Shown here piece after piece: positions 1 to 5,378 of a stretch of DNA of 8,574 nt. The DNA lies in NCBI GenBank assembly GCA_009469665.1, contig SSTB01000182.1, positions 1 to 8,574 on the forward strand, given 5' to 3'. Within the stretch, counting starts at the first letter, position 1, and every line of letters begins with the position of its first letter. The DNA is from Azonexaceae bacterium. GTDB lineage: Bacteria > Pseudomonadota > Gammaproteobacteria > Burkholderiales > Rhodocyclaceae. The notes beneath the pieces were generated by a model that made no database searches, was not told the origin of the DNA, and was given only the letters and a program-made list of their open reading frames with translations. The translations under genes were made by a program, and so were the position numbers.

Positions 1-273
1 CTCATCCTGGACGCAGGCGCCGTCACGGCCCTGAAAGCCGGCAAGAGTCTGCTGCCCATCGGTGTCGTCGCCAGCGAAGGTGACTTCGAGCGCGGCGCCG
101 CCGTCGCCTGCATCAGCCCCGAAGGCCGCGAAATCGCCCGGGGACTGTGCAACTACGGCAGCGGCGAAACCCGCCTCATCGCCCGCAAGTCGAGCCAGGA
201 AATCGAAGACATCCTCGGCTATGTGGATGAGCCCGAGCTTATCCACCGCAACAATCTCATCGTCCTGAACTGA
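1..273 (+). CDS. proB: Glutamate 5-kinase, C-terminal part (5' end outside window)
   Basis: This is an open frame from the first base to TGA at 271-273, giving the last 90 residues. Glutamate 5-kinase phosphorylates L-glutamate with ATP in the cytoplasm, the first committed step of proline synthesis. The visible part begins [22 protein letters not shown], continues with [23 protein letters not shown] and [15 protein letters not shown], and ends [17 protein letters not shown]. This matches the C-terminal PUA domain of ProB enzymes; the amino-acid kinase domain lies upstream, outside the window. In many betaproteobacteria proB is the last gene of an rplU-rpmA-obgE-proB run. The gene facing it is convergent, and the strong hairpin at 439-464 could end its transcript. 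The family assignment is from recognised sequence and is confident. Confidence 0.93.
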   Translation, partial: LILDAGAVTALKAGKSLLPIGVVASEGDFERGAAVACISPEGREIARGLCNYGSGETRLIARKSSQEIEDILGYVDEPELIHRNNLIVLN

Positions 274-438
274 AGCGCGGTGGGGCCGATGCCAGCCCCC
301 GTTTTTCTCACCCCTTGAGGCGAGGGGCCTTTCCCCCCGCCTCCTCTGGATTTGCGCCTGCGCCGGGGCGCGCCGAAAGCGCCCCCCTGTCCGGAAGGGC
401 ACAAGCCCCAAATTCCCTGGAAGCAAAACACAGGCAAC
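274..438. other. Hairpin-rich convergent intergenic spacer
   Basis: No coding frame with a plausible start, ribosome site and family resemblance was found here. Three inverted repeats follow one another before the terminator. The first pairs GAGGCG (317-322) with CGCCTC (338-343), with GGGG and CCCC arms inside. The second pairs GGGGCGC (365-371) with GCGCCCC (379-385) around a 7-base loop. The third pairs GGGC (397-400) with GCCC (405-408), with a possible outer GGAA/TTCC pairing. None is followed by a T-run on either strand. They may form a structured 3' untranslated region of the proB transcript, or simply reflect GC-rich spacer DNA. Confidence 0.5.
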
Positions 439-464
439 AAAAAAGGGGCCGAAGCCCCTTTTTT
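439..464. terminator. Bidirectional rho-independent terminator
   Basis: Six A residues (439-444), GGGGC (445-449), a CGAA tetraloop (450-453), GCCCC (454-458) and six T residues (459-464) form a symmetrical hairpin. It has a U-tail when read from either strand. It lies 17 bases past the stop of the minus-strand PEP-CTERM gene and about 165 bases past proB, so it can end both convergent transcripts. It is one of the clearest non-coding signals in the window. Confidence 0.92.
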
Positions 465-481
465 GCGCTGCCTTGACTGCC

Positions 482-1483
482 TTACTGCTGCTTGGCGCGA
501 CGGCGGGAAGCCGCGACACCGACCAGGCCCAGACCCAGCAGAGCCAGGGCGCCGGGTTCCGGAGCAGAGTTGAAGGAGGTCGCACCGTCGGACTGGAAGT
601 GGAAGTCGCAACGAGCCACCGCCACGCCGGCTTCGGTCAGGCCACCAGCCCTGCAGTTGGCATCGCCGTTGATCCGGGCACCACCGACGTTGGTGTAGAC
701 CGGGGTGACGCCGACGACCGTGTCGGACGGATTGGTCTGGGCGAACGGATCAGCCAGGTTGGTGGTGTCGTTCAGACCGACTTCCAGCGTGGTCAGGATG
801 CTGCGGAAGAAGTTGCTGTCCTGATAATCAACGTGGGCGTTGATGGTGGAGGAACCGTTACCGGTGTGGCTCAGGACGCCAGACTGGTTATCGACACCAA
901 AACCGTCCAGCAGAACCGGGGTGCAACCGGCGGTCTGGATGCCAAGGGAACACAGGGTGATGCCGCTACCCGGGATGAGCTCGGCATTGCCGCCGATGGT
1001 GGCGTTGTTGAAGGCGCCGGTGCCATTGAGGATGGAAGCGCTCAGGATCAGAGTGCCGTCACCGTAGCCGCCACCGGTAATGGTGTTGGAGTCAGGGGTG
1101 GTGTCGTAGAACATGTTGATGACGCCGCCCATCACGGTGAAGCTGGCGGAGCTGCCGCCCAGACCGGTGGCCACTTCGACGATGCTGGCCTGAATGGTGA
1201 ACTCGGTACCCGCCAGCGGGGAGAAGCTGGTCTGGCCGCCGCCGCCTTCATTCTTCACCGCAGAACCCAACTTGGCCTGATACACGGTGGTGAAGGGGAC
1301 GCCGGAGCCGGAGCTCAGGGCACCGATGGACAGGGCGTTGCCCGGCAGCCAGTCGAAGAAGCTGATGGTCTGTTGACCACCGGCGGCGGCACCGTTGAAG
1401 TCGAACACGATGTCGTTGAAGGCGTTGGCCTGGCCGGAGGCGAGGGCGCCAGCGATCAGGGAAGCCAGAAGAACTTTTTTCAT
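482..1483 (-). CDS. PEP-CTERM exported protein, flocculation-associated PepA-like
   Basis: This gene encodes 333 residues and ends with TAA at 482-484. The chosen start is ATG at 1483, with GGAG (1490-1493) six bases upstream. The frame runs on to a TTG at 1495, but that would put the ribosome site inside the gene. Residues 1-21 are a Sec signal peptide (MKKVLLASLIAGALASGQANA). The C-terminus is a PEP-CTERM sorting signal: P308-E309-P310, a hydrophobic helix (about 312-325), then R327-R329. Such proteins are cut by exosortase (EpsH/XrtA) and displayed or secreted in exopolysaccharide-producing Gram-negatives. The mature part is rich in Gly, Ser and Thr. Its FFDWLPGNALSIG and VYQAKLGS stretches recall the flocculation-associated PepA of floc-forming bacteria. 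Four Cys (in ITLCSLGIQTAGC and in NCRAGG/ARCDF) could form disulfides. No exosortase is in the window. The PEP-CTERM call is firm; the PepA subfamily is recalled resemblance. Confidence 0.9.
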   Translation of the reverse strand: MKKVLLASLIAGALASGQANAFNDIVFDFNGAAAGGQQTISFFDWLPGNALSIGALSSGSGVPFTTVYQAKLGSAVKNEGGGGQTSFSPLAGTEFTIQASIVEVATGLGGSSASFTVMGGVINMFYDTTPDSNTITGGGYGDGTLILSASILNGTGAFNNATIGGNAELIPGSGITLCSLGIQTAGCTPVLLDGFGVDNQSGVLSHTGNGSSTINAHVDYQDSNFFRSILTTLEVGLNDTTNLADPFAQTNPSDTVVGVTPVYTNVGGARINGDANCRAGGLTEAGVAVARCDFHFQSDGATSFNSAPEPGALALLGLGLVGVAASRRRAKQQ

Positions 1484-1489
1484 TTTCAT

Positions 1490-1520
1490 CTCCAAGTAAA
1501 GAGTCTGTTACGTTTTACTT
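1490..1520 (-). promoter_or_regulatory. 5' UTR hairpin abutting the Shine-Dalgarno of the PEP-CTERM gene
   Basis: In the leader, AAGTAAA (1520-1514 read on the minus strand) can pair with TTTACTT (1500-1494) around a 13-base loop. The stem ends directly against GGAG (1493-1490), the ribosome binding site. It could stabilise the 5' end of the message or modulate access to the ribosome site. Only the pairing is seen; any regulatory role is inference. Confidence 0.4.
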
Positions 1521-1556
1521 GCCTTCCAACTGATCTGGAGAGCACGCCAACCAATA

Positions 1557-1572
1557 AGCACGCAGCGTGCCA
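1557..1572 (-). promoter_or_regulatory. Sigma-54 (RpoN) -24/-12 promoter of the PEP-CTERM gene
   Basis: Read on the minus strand, TGGCACG (1572-1566), four bases (CTGC) and GTGCT (1561-1557) match the sigma-54 consensus TGGCACG-N4-TTGCW at all but one of the constrained positions. The invariant GG and GC dinucleotides are exactly ten bases apart. Transcription would start near 1546, giving a leader of about 63 bases before the ATG at 1483. Sigma-54 control is established for PEP-CTERM genes in species that carry the PrsK/PrsR two-component system, which supports the assignment. The enhancer-binding regulator itself is not in the window. Confidence 0.82.
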
Positions 1573-1594
1573 GATATACGTTTTTATTTAAAAA

Positions 1595-1607
1595 CAATCG
1601 CTTGATA
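1595..1607 (-). promoter_or_regulatory. Candidate IHF binding site
   Basis: TATCAAGCGATTG on the minus strand fits the IHF consensus WATCAANNNNTTR at every specified base. It sits beside an A/T tract (1581-1594) and lies about 23 bases upstream of the -24 element. It is thus between the promoter and the inverted repeat at 1609-1639. IHF commonly bends DNA at this position in sigma-54 promoters so that a distant activator can touch polymerase. Confidence 0.6.
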
Positions 1608-1608
1608 G

Positions 1609-1639
1609 ACACCCCCCGCATGCACGCCAGCTGGGGTGT
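1609..1639. promoter_or_regulatory. Inverted repeat, candidate enhancer-binding-protein site
   Basis: ACACCCC (1609-1615) and GGGGTGT (1633-1639) are perfect 7-base inverted arms separated by 17 bases. Their centre is roughly 78 bases upstream of the predicted sigma-54 start site. This is a usual position for an activator such as PrsR. No binding motif is known to me well enough to confirm the match, so the role is inferred from position and symmetry. Confidence 0.42.
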
Positions 1640-1643
1640 AAAG

Positions 1644-1670
1644 AATTCCGACGGTGCCGCCGCCGGAATT
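1644..1670 (-). terminator. Terminator-like hairpin after the beta-barrel gene
   Basis: On the minus strand AATTCCG-G-CGG (1670-1660) pairs with CCG-T-CGGAATT (1654-1644) around the 5-base loop CGGCA. That gives an 11-pair stem with one G-U pair. A short tail CTTTA follows. It begins 11 bases past the stop of the beta-barrel gene and would insulate it from the sigma-54 promoter downstream. The short T-run makes efficiency uncertain. Confidence 0.6.
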
Positions 1671-1680
1671 TCCCTCACCC

Positions 1681-3075
1681 TCAGAAGGTGTAGCGCACCT
1701 CGGTATACACGCGGTCGCGCTCGTCGTATTGGCCAAACAAGCCCGTGGGCTTGCCACCGAAGACATCGGCCCCCACAAGGAGGCGCCAGTTCTTCTGGAA
1801 ATTCCACAAAACCCGCGGTCGGGCCAGCCAACTCGAACGGTTCAGGCTGGCGATATAGGTCACTTGGGATTCGATTGCCGGGATGATCTTGGTGTTCAGG
1901 TACAGGCTGTAGCCGTTTTCTTCCCGGTCCTGCAGGCTGTCGCGATCATGATTGGTGTAGATGCGCTGGAAGAACTGAACATTGAAGCGCGTGTCGGCGG
2001 GCAGGGTGAAATCCAGGCCGGCTGCCCAATCGAGGGTGTTCTGCTCGGCCAGACCGTCGGCGTCCAGGAAGCGCAGGACCGGGTATTTCCGCCCGTGGGT
2101 ATGCACCGCCTCCATCTTGAACACCACCCCGTCGATGTCCTTGGCCAGGGTTCCGCCAAACTGCCGGATGCGTTCGTGCCGGGCCTGATAGATCACAGTG
2201 GGTACAGGCAAGGCGGGCGCTATGGTGCGATAGAAGGTAGGCTGGACGTCCATGCTGCTATAGGCAAAGCCGGAAAGATCCCAGCCGCTCAGCAGGGCCG
2301 ACAGGCGAACGCCGTAGTTCATGTGGTCCCAGTCCGCCTTGGGCCGCTTTTCGTGCAGATAGGCGACCCGCCCGGTCAGATCAGGCTGATAGGGATAGAA
2401 CTCCGCCCCCGGCTTGCCGATCTTGTCGTAGCTGGCGACTGGAACCCAGAGGAATTCCGCGTGGAAGTCGTCCTTGTAGTATTCGGCCCGCGCCGCCCAT
2501 TGCGGCGTACGCAGGGCTTCGAACTCCGGCAGAATGAACTCGCGCAGATCCCTTGCGGAAACGACGTCGGCGAAAAACAGGCCGACCATTTCTCCCCAGA
2601 CGACGTGTTGGCGCCCGAGTCGGAAGTCCCAATCGCCCCGACTGATGTCGAGATAGTTCTCCCGCAGGGCAAATTCAAAGCGCTGGTCGTGGCGAACCGG
2701 CTGCGGATAGAAGTCGTTGATGTCGTAGACCGCGTCGTAGTCGGCCCGGGCACTGAGCTTGTAGCGGATGCCGCCGCCCAGGTCGCCCCGGCTGGCGAGT
2801 TCGCCCCGCGCCCTGAGTTTCGACCAGTGGTCGGGAGACGAGATGGTTCGCGCGGCTTCAAGTTGGATGTAGCCGGTGACGCCCCCGGTTTTCTTCTCAC
2901 TCTTGGGCTTGGGCAGAGGGTCGTCGTCCTCGAACAGGGCATCGCGCCCGTCAGCGCCATGGGCAGCGGGGATGGCAGCGAAGCAGGCCGCCATGACAGC
3001 GAGGGCTGCCCCGTACCAGCCCAGGTTTTTCACAACGGCGCCGGGGGCGCCGCCTGCGGAATTCGTGCGATCCAT
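1681..3075 (-). CDS. DUF1302-like outer-membrane beta-barrel protein
   Basis: This gene encodes 464 residues. The chosen start is ATG at 3075, preceded by AGGAG (3088-3084) and two bases past the stop of the ABC ATPase gene. The frame extends 19 codons further, into that gene. Residues 1-41 are a signal peptide with a hydrophobic core (GAALAVMAACFAAIP) and a site near AAHGA. An acidic and lysine-rich linker (about 48-62) follows, then alternating beta-strand sequence to the end. The final residues VYTEVRYTF end in Phe, the usual C-terminal signal for BAM-dependent barrel insertion. GRQHVVWGE (154-162) and DVVSARDLREF (170-180) match the characteristic core of DUF1302 proteins, whose biochemical role is not settled. 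It is cotranscribed with the ATPase and lies near a LolA-like protein. This suggests the outer-membrane end of an envelope transport route, which is inference. Confidence 0.85.
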   Translation of the reverse strand: MDRTNSAGGAPGAVVKNLGWYGAALAVMAACFAAIPAAHGADGRDALFEDDDPLPKPKSEKKTGGVTGYIQLEAARTISSPDHWSKLRARGELASRGDLGGGIRYKLSARADYDAVYDINDFYPQPVRHDQRFEFALRENYLDISRGDWDFRLGRQHVVWGEMVGLFFADVVSARDLREFILPEFEALRTPQWAARAEYYKDDFHAEFLWVPVASYDKIGKPGAEFYPYQPDLTGRVAYLHEKRPKADWDHMNYGVRLSALLSGWDLSGFAYSSMDVQPTFYRTIAPALPVPTVIYQARHERIRQFGGTLAKDIDGVVFKMEAVHTHGRKYPVLRFLDADGLAEQNTLDWAAGLDFTLPADTRFNVQFFQRIYTNHDRDSLQDREENGYSLYLNTKIIPAIESQVTYIASLNRSSWLARPRVLWNFQKNWRLLVGADVFGGKPTGLFGQYDERDRVYTEVRYTF

Positions 3076-3077
3076 GC

Positions 3078-3830
3078 CTAACTTTCTCCTGCTGCCATTT
3101 CCGAAAGGTTGCGCACCCGAACGAGCTTCCACTGGTTGGCGTCGTCGCGCACCCCGAGAGATTTGATGGTTCCGTCTTCCATTTTGACCAGACGGTCCGA
3201 AACATCGACCACCTTCTGGTCGTGGGTCGAGAAAATGAAGGTCGTGCCCAGGTGCTGGTTGATGAGCTTCATCAAACGCAGGATTTCCTTGCCCGTCGCT
3301 TTGTCCAGGTTGGCTGTGGGCTCATCGGCGAGAACGATCGCCGGCTGGATGGCGAGGGCCCGGGCAATGGCAACCCGCTGCCGCTGCCCGCCGCTCAACT
3401 GATTTGGACGGTGATGCACGTATTTGGACAGGCCTACGATATCGAGAAAGTAATCGACCCGCTTCTTGCGATCGGATGCCGTCAAGTCCTTGCGCTGCAG
3501 CAAGGGATATTCGACGTTTTCAGCAGCAGACAGCACTGGGAGAAGATTGAAGGTCTGAAAGATGAAGCCGATAGAACGTGACCTCAAGTCGGCGAGTTGA
3601 TCGGAATTCTTCTCGGTGACGTCCTCGTCGTTGATGTAAATCTTCCCGCTCGTCGGACGATCGATACATCCGATAAGGTTGAGCAGCGAGGTCTTGCCGC
3701 TCCCCGAAGGCCCCGAGATGGCAAGGAACACCCCCGGCTCGACGGACAGTGTTATATCATTGACCGCCTGGACTATCTGCTCCCCAAGCAGATAGTCCTT
3801 GAACACACGCTCTATGCGCACAACACTCAT
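3078..3830 (-). CDS. ABC transporter ATP-binding protein, LolD/MacB type
   Basis: This gene encodes 250 residues and starts at ATG 3830 with AAGGA just upstream. All nucleotide-binding motifs are present: Walker A GPSGSGKT (40-47), Q-loop Q92 in FQTFNLLP, signature LSGGQ (145-149), Walker B IVLADE (165-170) with the D-loop, and H-loop H203. The close resemblance to LolD, MacB and FtsE places it with ATPases that drive FtsX/MacB-fold permeases. These act on periplasmic substrates such as lipoproteins rather than pumping through a channel. The last 25 or so residues (GVRDDANQWKLVRVRNLSEM) extend beyond the usual LolD end. The partner permease is not encoded next to it; its neighbours are a beta-barrel protein downstream and a divergent LolA-like gene. 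Active ATPase is expected from the motifs; the substrate is unknown. Confidence 0.93.
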   Translation of the reverse strand: MSVVRIERVFKDYLLGEQIVQAVNDITLSVEPGVFLAISGPSGSGKTSLLNLIGCIDRPTSGKIYINDEDVTEKNSDQLADLRSRSIGFIFQTFNLLPVLSAAENVEYPLLQRKDLTASDRKKRVDYFLDIVGLSKYVHHRPNQLSGGQRQRVAIARALAIQPAIVLADEPTANLDKATGKEILRLMKLINQHLGTTFIFSTHDQKVVDVSDRLVKMEDGTIKSLGVRDDANQWKLVRVRNLSEMAAGES

Positions 3831-3856
3831 GGTCTGATCCTTGCAGCATTAGCCGA

Positions 3857-3869
3857 GGTTCGCCGAACC
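3857..3869. promoter_or_regulatory. 13-bp palindrome in the divergent promoter gap
   Basis: GGTTCG-C-CGAACC is a perfect palindrome with six-base arms and one central base. It lies in the 54-base gap between the start codons of the ABC ATPase (3830, minus) and the LolA-like gene (3885, plus). A repressor or activator bound here could control both directions. No regulator gene is nearby, and with no clear -35/-10 pair visible the operator role is inference. Confidence 0.4.
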
Positions 3870-3884
3870 GACACAGGTGAAAGC

Positions 3885-4676
3885 ATGATTTCCATTCGCT
3901 CCCCGTTCCGCAAGGGCATCTTTCTTTTTACCCTGTCCACCCTGCTTGCAACCCCATTTGCTCTTGCGGAAGAGCAGCCACCGGCTGCCGCTGACGACGC
4001 CTATGCCCGGAGTATAGTGGAAAAGGCAGACCAGGTGCGCTTTCCCGCCGAGGGATTTCAGGTCGAAATCGGCATCTCCACCACACAAACCGACAAACCC
4101 GCTGAAAATCGTAAGTATCGCATCCTGTCCAAGGGCAACGAAAATACTATTGTCATGATTACGGAGCCAGCCTCGGAACGGGGCCAGATTCTGCTCATGA
4201 AAGGCCGCGACCTTTGGGTATTCATGCCCGATGTTTCCCAGCCGGTGCGGATTTCCCTCGCCCAACGCCTGACCGGTCAGGTGGCTAATGGCGACCTCGC
4301 TCGCGCCAACTTCGCGGGTGACTACAAACCCAAGTTGCTGCGCTCCGAACCAATCGGCAACGAGGACTATTACGTCCTCGAACTGACAGCCGTGGATCGT
4401 GGCGTGACGTACCAGAAAGTCATGTACTGGGTTAACAAGAAATCTTCGTGGCCGCTCAAGGCAGAGTTCTACTCTCTGTCCAACCGCCTGCTGAAAAAAT
4501 GCCGCTACGAGAAATTTGAAACCATGCTGGGCAAGATGCGCCCCACGCGGCTGGTGATGGAGGATGCCCTGCGCGGCAACGAACAGTCGGTTCTCGATTA
4601 CAGCGGCATGAAACTGCGCGACCTGCCGGACAAAATGTTTACCAAGGAGTATCTCAGCAAGCTGGGGGGCGAGTAA
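3885..4676 (+). CDS. LolA-like outer-membrane lipoprotein-sorting protein
   Basis: This gene encodes 263 residues. The start at ATG 3885 is preceded by AGGTGA (3875-3880). The same frame stays open upstream to 3597, but that stretch is antisense to the ABC ATPase and lacks a signal peptide. Residues 1-28 form a Sec signal (GIFLFTLSTLLATPFALA, cut before EEQ). The mature protein is a single LolA-like domain of the COG2834 'lipoprotein-sorting' kind. Typical stretches are RILSKGNENTIVMITEP (79-95), GQILLMKGRDLWVFMPDVSQ (100-119) and ANFAGDY (141-147), then YYVLELTA and late YEKF/RLVMEDA strands. Proteins of this fold carry lipoprotein acyl chains or lipids across the periplasm. It is divergent from a LolD-type ATPase and a DUF1302 barrel. 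It is not the housekeeping LolA, which is shorter and usually sits by ftsK; its cargo is unknown. Confidence 0.87.
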   Translation: MISIRSPFRKGIFLFTLSTLLATPFALAEEQPPAAADDAYARSIVEKADQVRFPAEGFQVEIGISTTQTDKPAENRKYRILSKGNENTIVMITEPASERGQILLMKGRDLWVFMPDVSQPVRISLAQRLTGQVANGDLARANFAGDYKPKLLRSEPIGNEDYYVLELTAVDRGVTYQKVMYWVNKKSSWPLKAEFYSLSNRLLKKCRYEKFETMLGKMRPTRLVMEDALRGNEQSVLDYSGMKLRDLPDKMFTKEYLSKLGGE

Positions 4677-4761
4677 GCGTGCCCCACGCGGCGCCCCGCC
4701 TGACCACGGCTCTACCCCCGCCTCCGGGACCGCCTGCCCCCCAAGGCAGTTGTGCTGCTCA

Positions 4762-5232
4762 TTAGAGGGCTCTAGCCCTCATTTCGTTTACCACTCCCTC
4801 GGCCCCTCTTTCGCACAGTTCAAGGACGCGTTCGAAACCCGCGAGATTGCCGTAATAGGGATCGGGGACATCTGCTGGACCGACCTGGGAAAATTCGAGG
4901 AAGAGGTGGAGCTTGTCGTGCAGTTCCGCCGGGCAACGGCGACGAAGGTTCTCCAGATTATCCCCATCCATGGCGAGAATGCAGTCGTAGAGGGCGAAAT
5001 CCTCCAGCCGAATCTTCTTTGACCGAATGCCGCTAAGGTCATATCCTCGCTTGGCAGCCACCTGGAGGGCTCTGTTGTCCGGTGCCTCGCCCGCGTGAGC
5101 GCCAGCGGTTCCAGCAGACGCAACGCTGACCTTCGCCCCCAGGCCGGTACGCTGCAGATGCGCCCTGAGCACTCCTTCGGCCATCGGTGAACGGCAGATA
5201 TTGCCCATGCACACCAACAGAATCTTGAACAT
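4762..5232 (-). CDS. Low-molecular-weight protein tyrosine phosphatase
   Basis: This gene encodes 156 residues, the normal family length. It starts at ATG 5232, with GGAG about five bases upstream. The P-loop VCMGNICRSP carries the catalytic Cys8 and Arg14 of the CX5R(S/T) signature. The general acid is Asp124 in DPYYG, a classic DPY(Y) motif. The enzyme is cytoplasmic and hydrolyses phosphotyrosine. In many Gram-negatives such phosphatases reverse BY-kinase phosphorylation in exopolysaccharide export, but here no Wzc-like kinase or polysaccharide gene adjoins it. The family is therefore certain but the physiological role is not. It lies 53 bases downstream of tRNA-Pro on the same strand with no terminator between, so readthrough from the tRNA or ispB promoters is possible. 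Confidence 0.93.
   Translation of the reverse strand: MFKILLVCMGNICRSPMAEGVLRAHLQRTGLGAKVSVASAGTAGAHAGEAPDNRALQVAAKRGYDLSGIRSKKIRLEDFALYDCILAMDGDNLENLRRRCPAELHDKLHLFLEFSQVGPADVPDPYYGNLAGFERVLELCERGAEGVVNEMRARAL
4765..4780. terminator. Hairpin between convergent genes, weak terminator
   Basis: GAGGGC (4765-4770), TCTA loop and GCCCTC (4775-4780) form a tight six-pair stem. On the plus strand it is followed by ATTTCGTTTA, a weak U-rich tail that could end the LolA-like transcript. The stem overlaps the last codons of the minus-strand phosphatase gene. The 85 bases before it (4677-4761) are markedly rich in C and hold no gene; such C-rich stretches can also serve Rho. Confidence 0.45.
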
Positions 5233-5285
5233 TCGTACTCCGCGGGGACGGGAAGGGTCAGAGGGAGTCGCTACTGGGGAATGTT

Positions 5286-5362
5286 TGGTCGGAGTGACAT
5301 GATTCGAACATGCGACCCCTGCGTCCCGAACGCAGTGCTCTACCAGGCTGAGCTACACTCCG
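5286..5362 (-). tRNA. tRNA-Pro (anticodon CGG)
   Basis: Read on the minus strand, 77 bases fold as a cloverleaf. The acceptor CGGAGTG pairs with CACTCCG. The D-arm has GCTC/GAGC, and the anticodon stem CTGCG/CGCAG encloses the loop TTCGGGA, so the anticodon is CGG, reading proline codon CCG. The T-arm GCATG/CATGT encloses TTCGAAT. The 3' ACCA is encoded. It begins 16 bases after ispB ends. CCG is a favoured proline codon in GC-rich genomes. Confidence 0.97.
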
Positions 5363-5378
5363 AGGGCAGTCGAGGCGG

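Noticed and set aside
1484..1495. TTG 1495 or ATG 1489 as start of the PEP-CTERM gene
   Set aside because: GGAG at 1490-1493 would be inside the gene or touching the start codon; ATG 1483 has it at the right distance and gives a normal signal peptide (MKK...).
473..1591. Plus-strand open frame of 372 codons opposite the PEP-CTERM gene
   Set aside because: It is antisense to a gene with a signal peptide and sorting tail, has a Gly/Val/Ala-rich composition without family resemblance, and results from GC-rich codon use leaving the opposite strand open.
1654..3081. Plus-strand open frame of 475 codons opposite the DUF1302-like gene
   Set aside because: It covers almost exactly the beta-barrel gene, whose signal peptide, conserved GRQxVVWGE core and C-terminal Phe show it is the real one. 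The plus frame has no recognisable domain or ribosome site.
3597..3884. N-terminal extension of the LolA-like gene
   Set aside because: It overlaps the ABC ATPase on the other strand and would bury a good signal peptide; ATG 3885 has a ribosome site.
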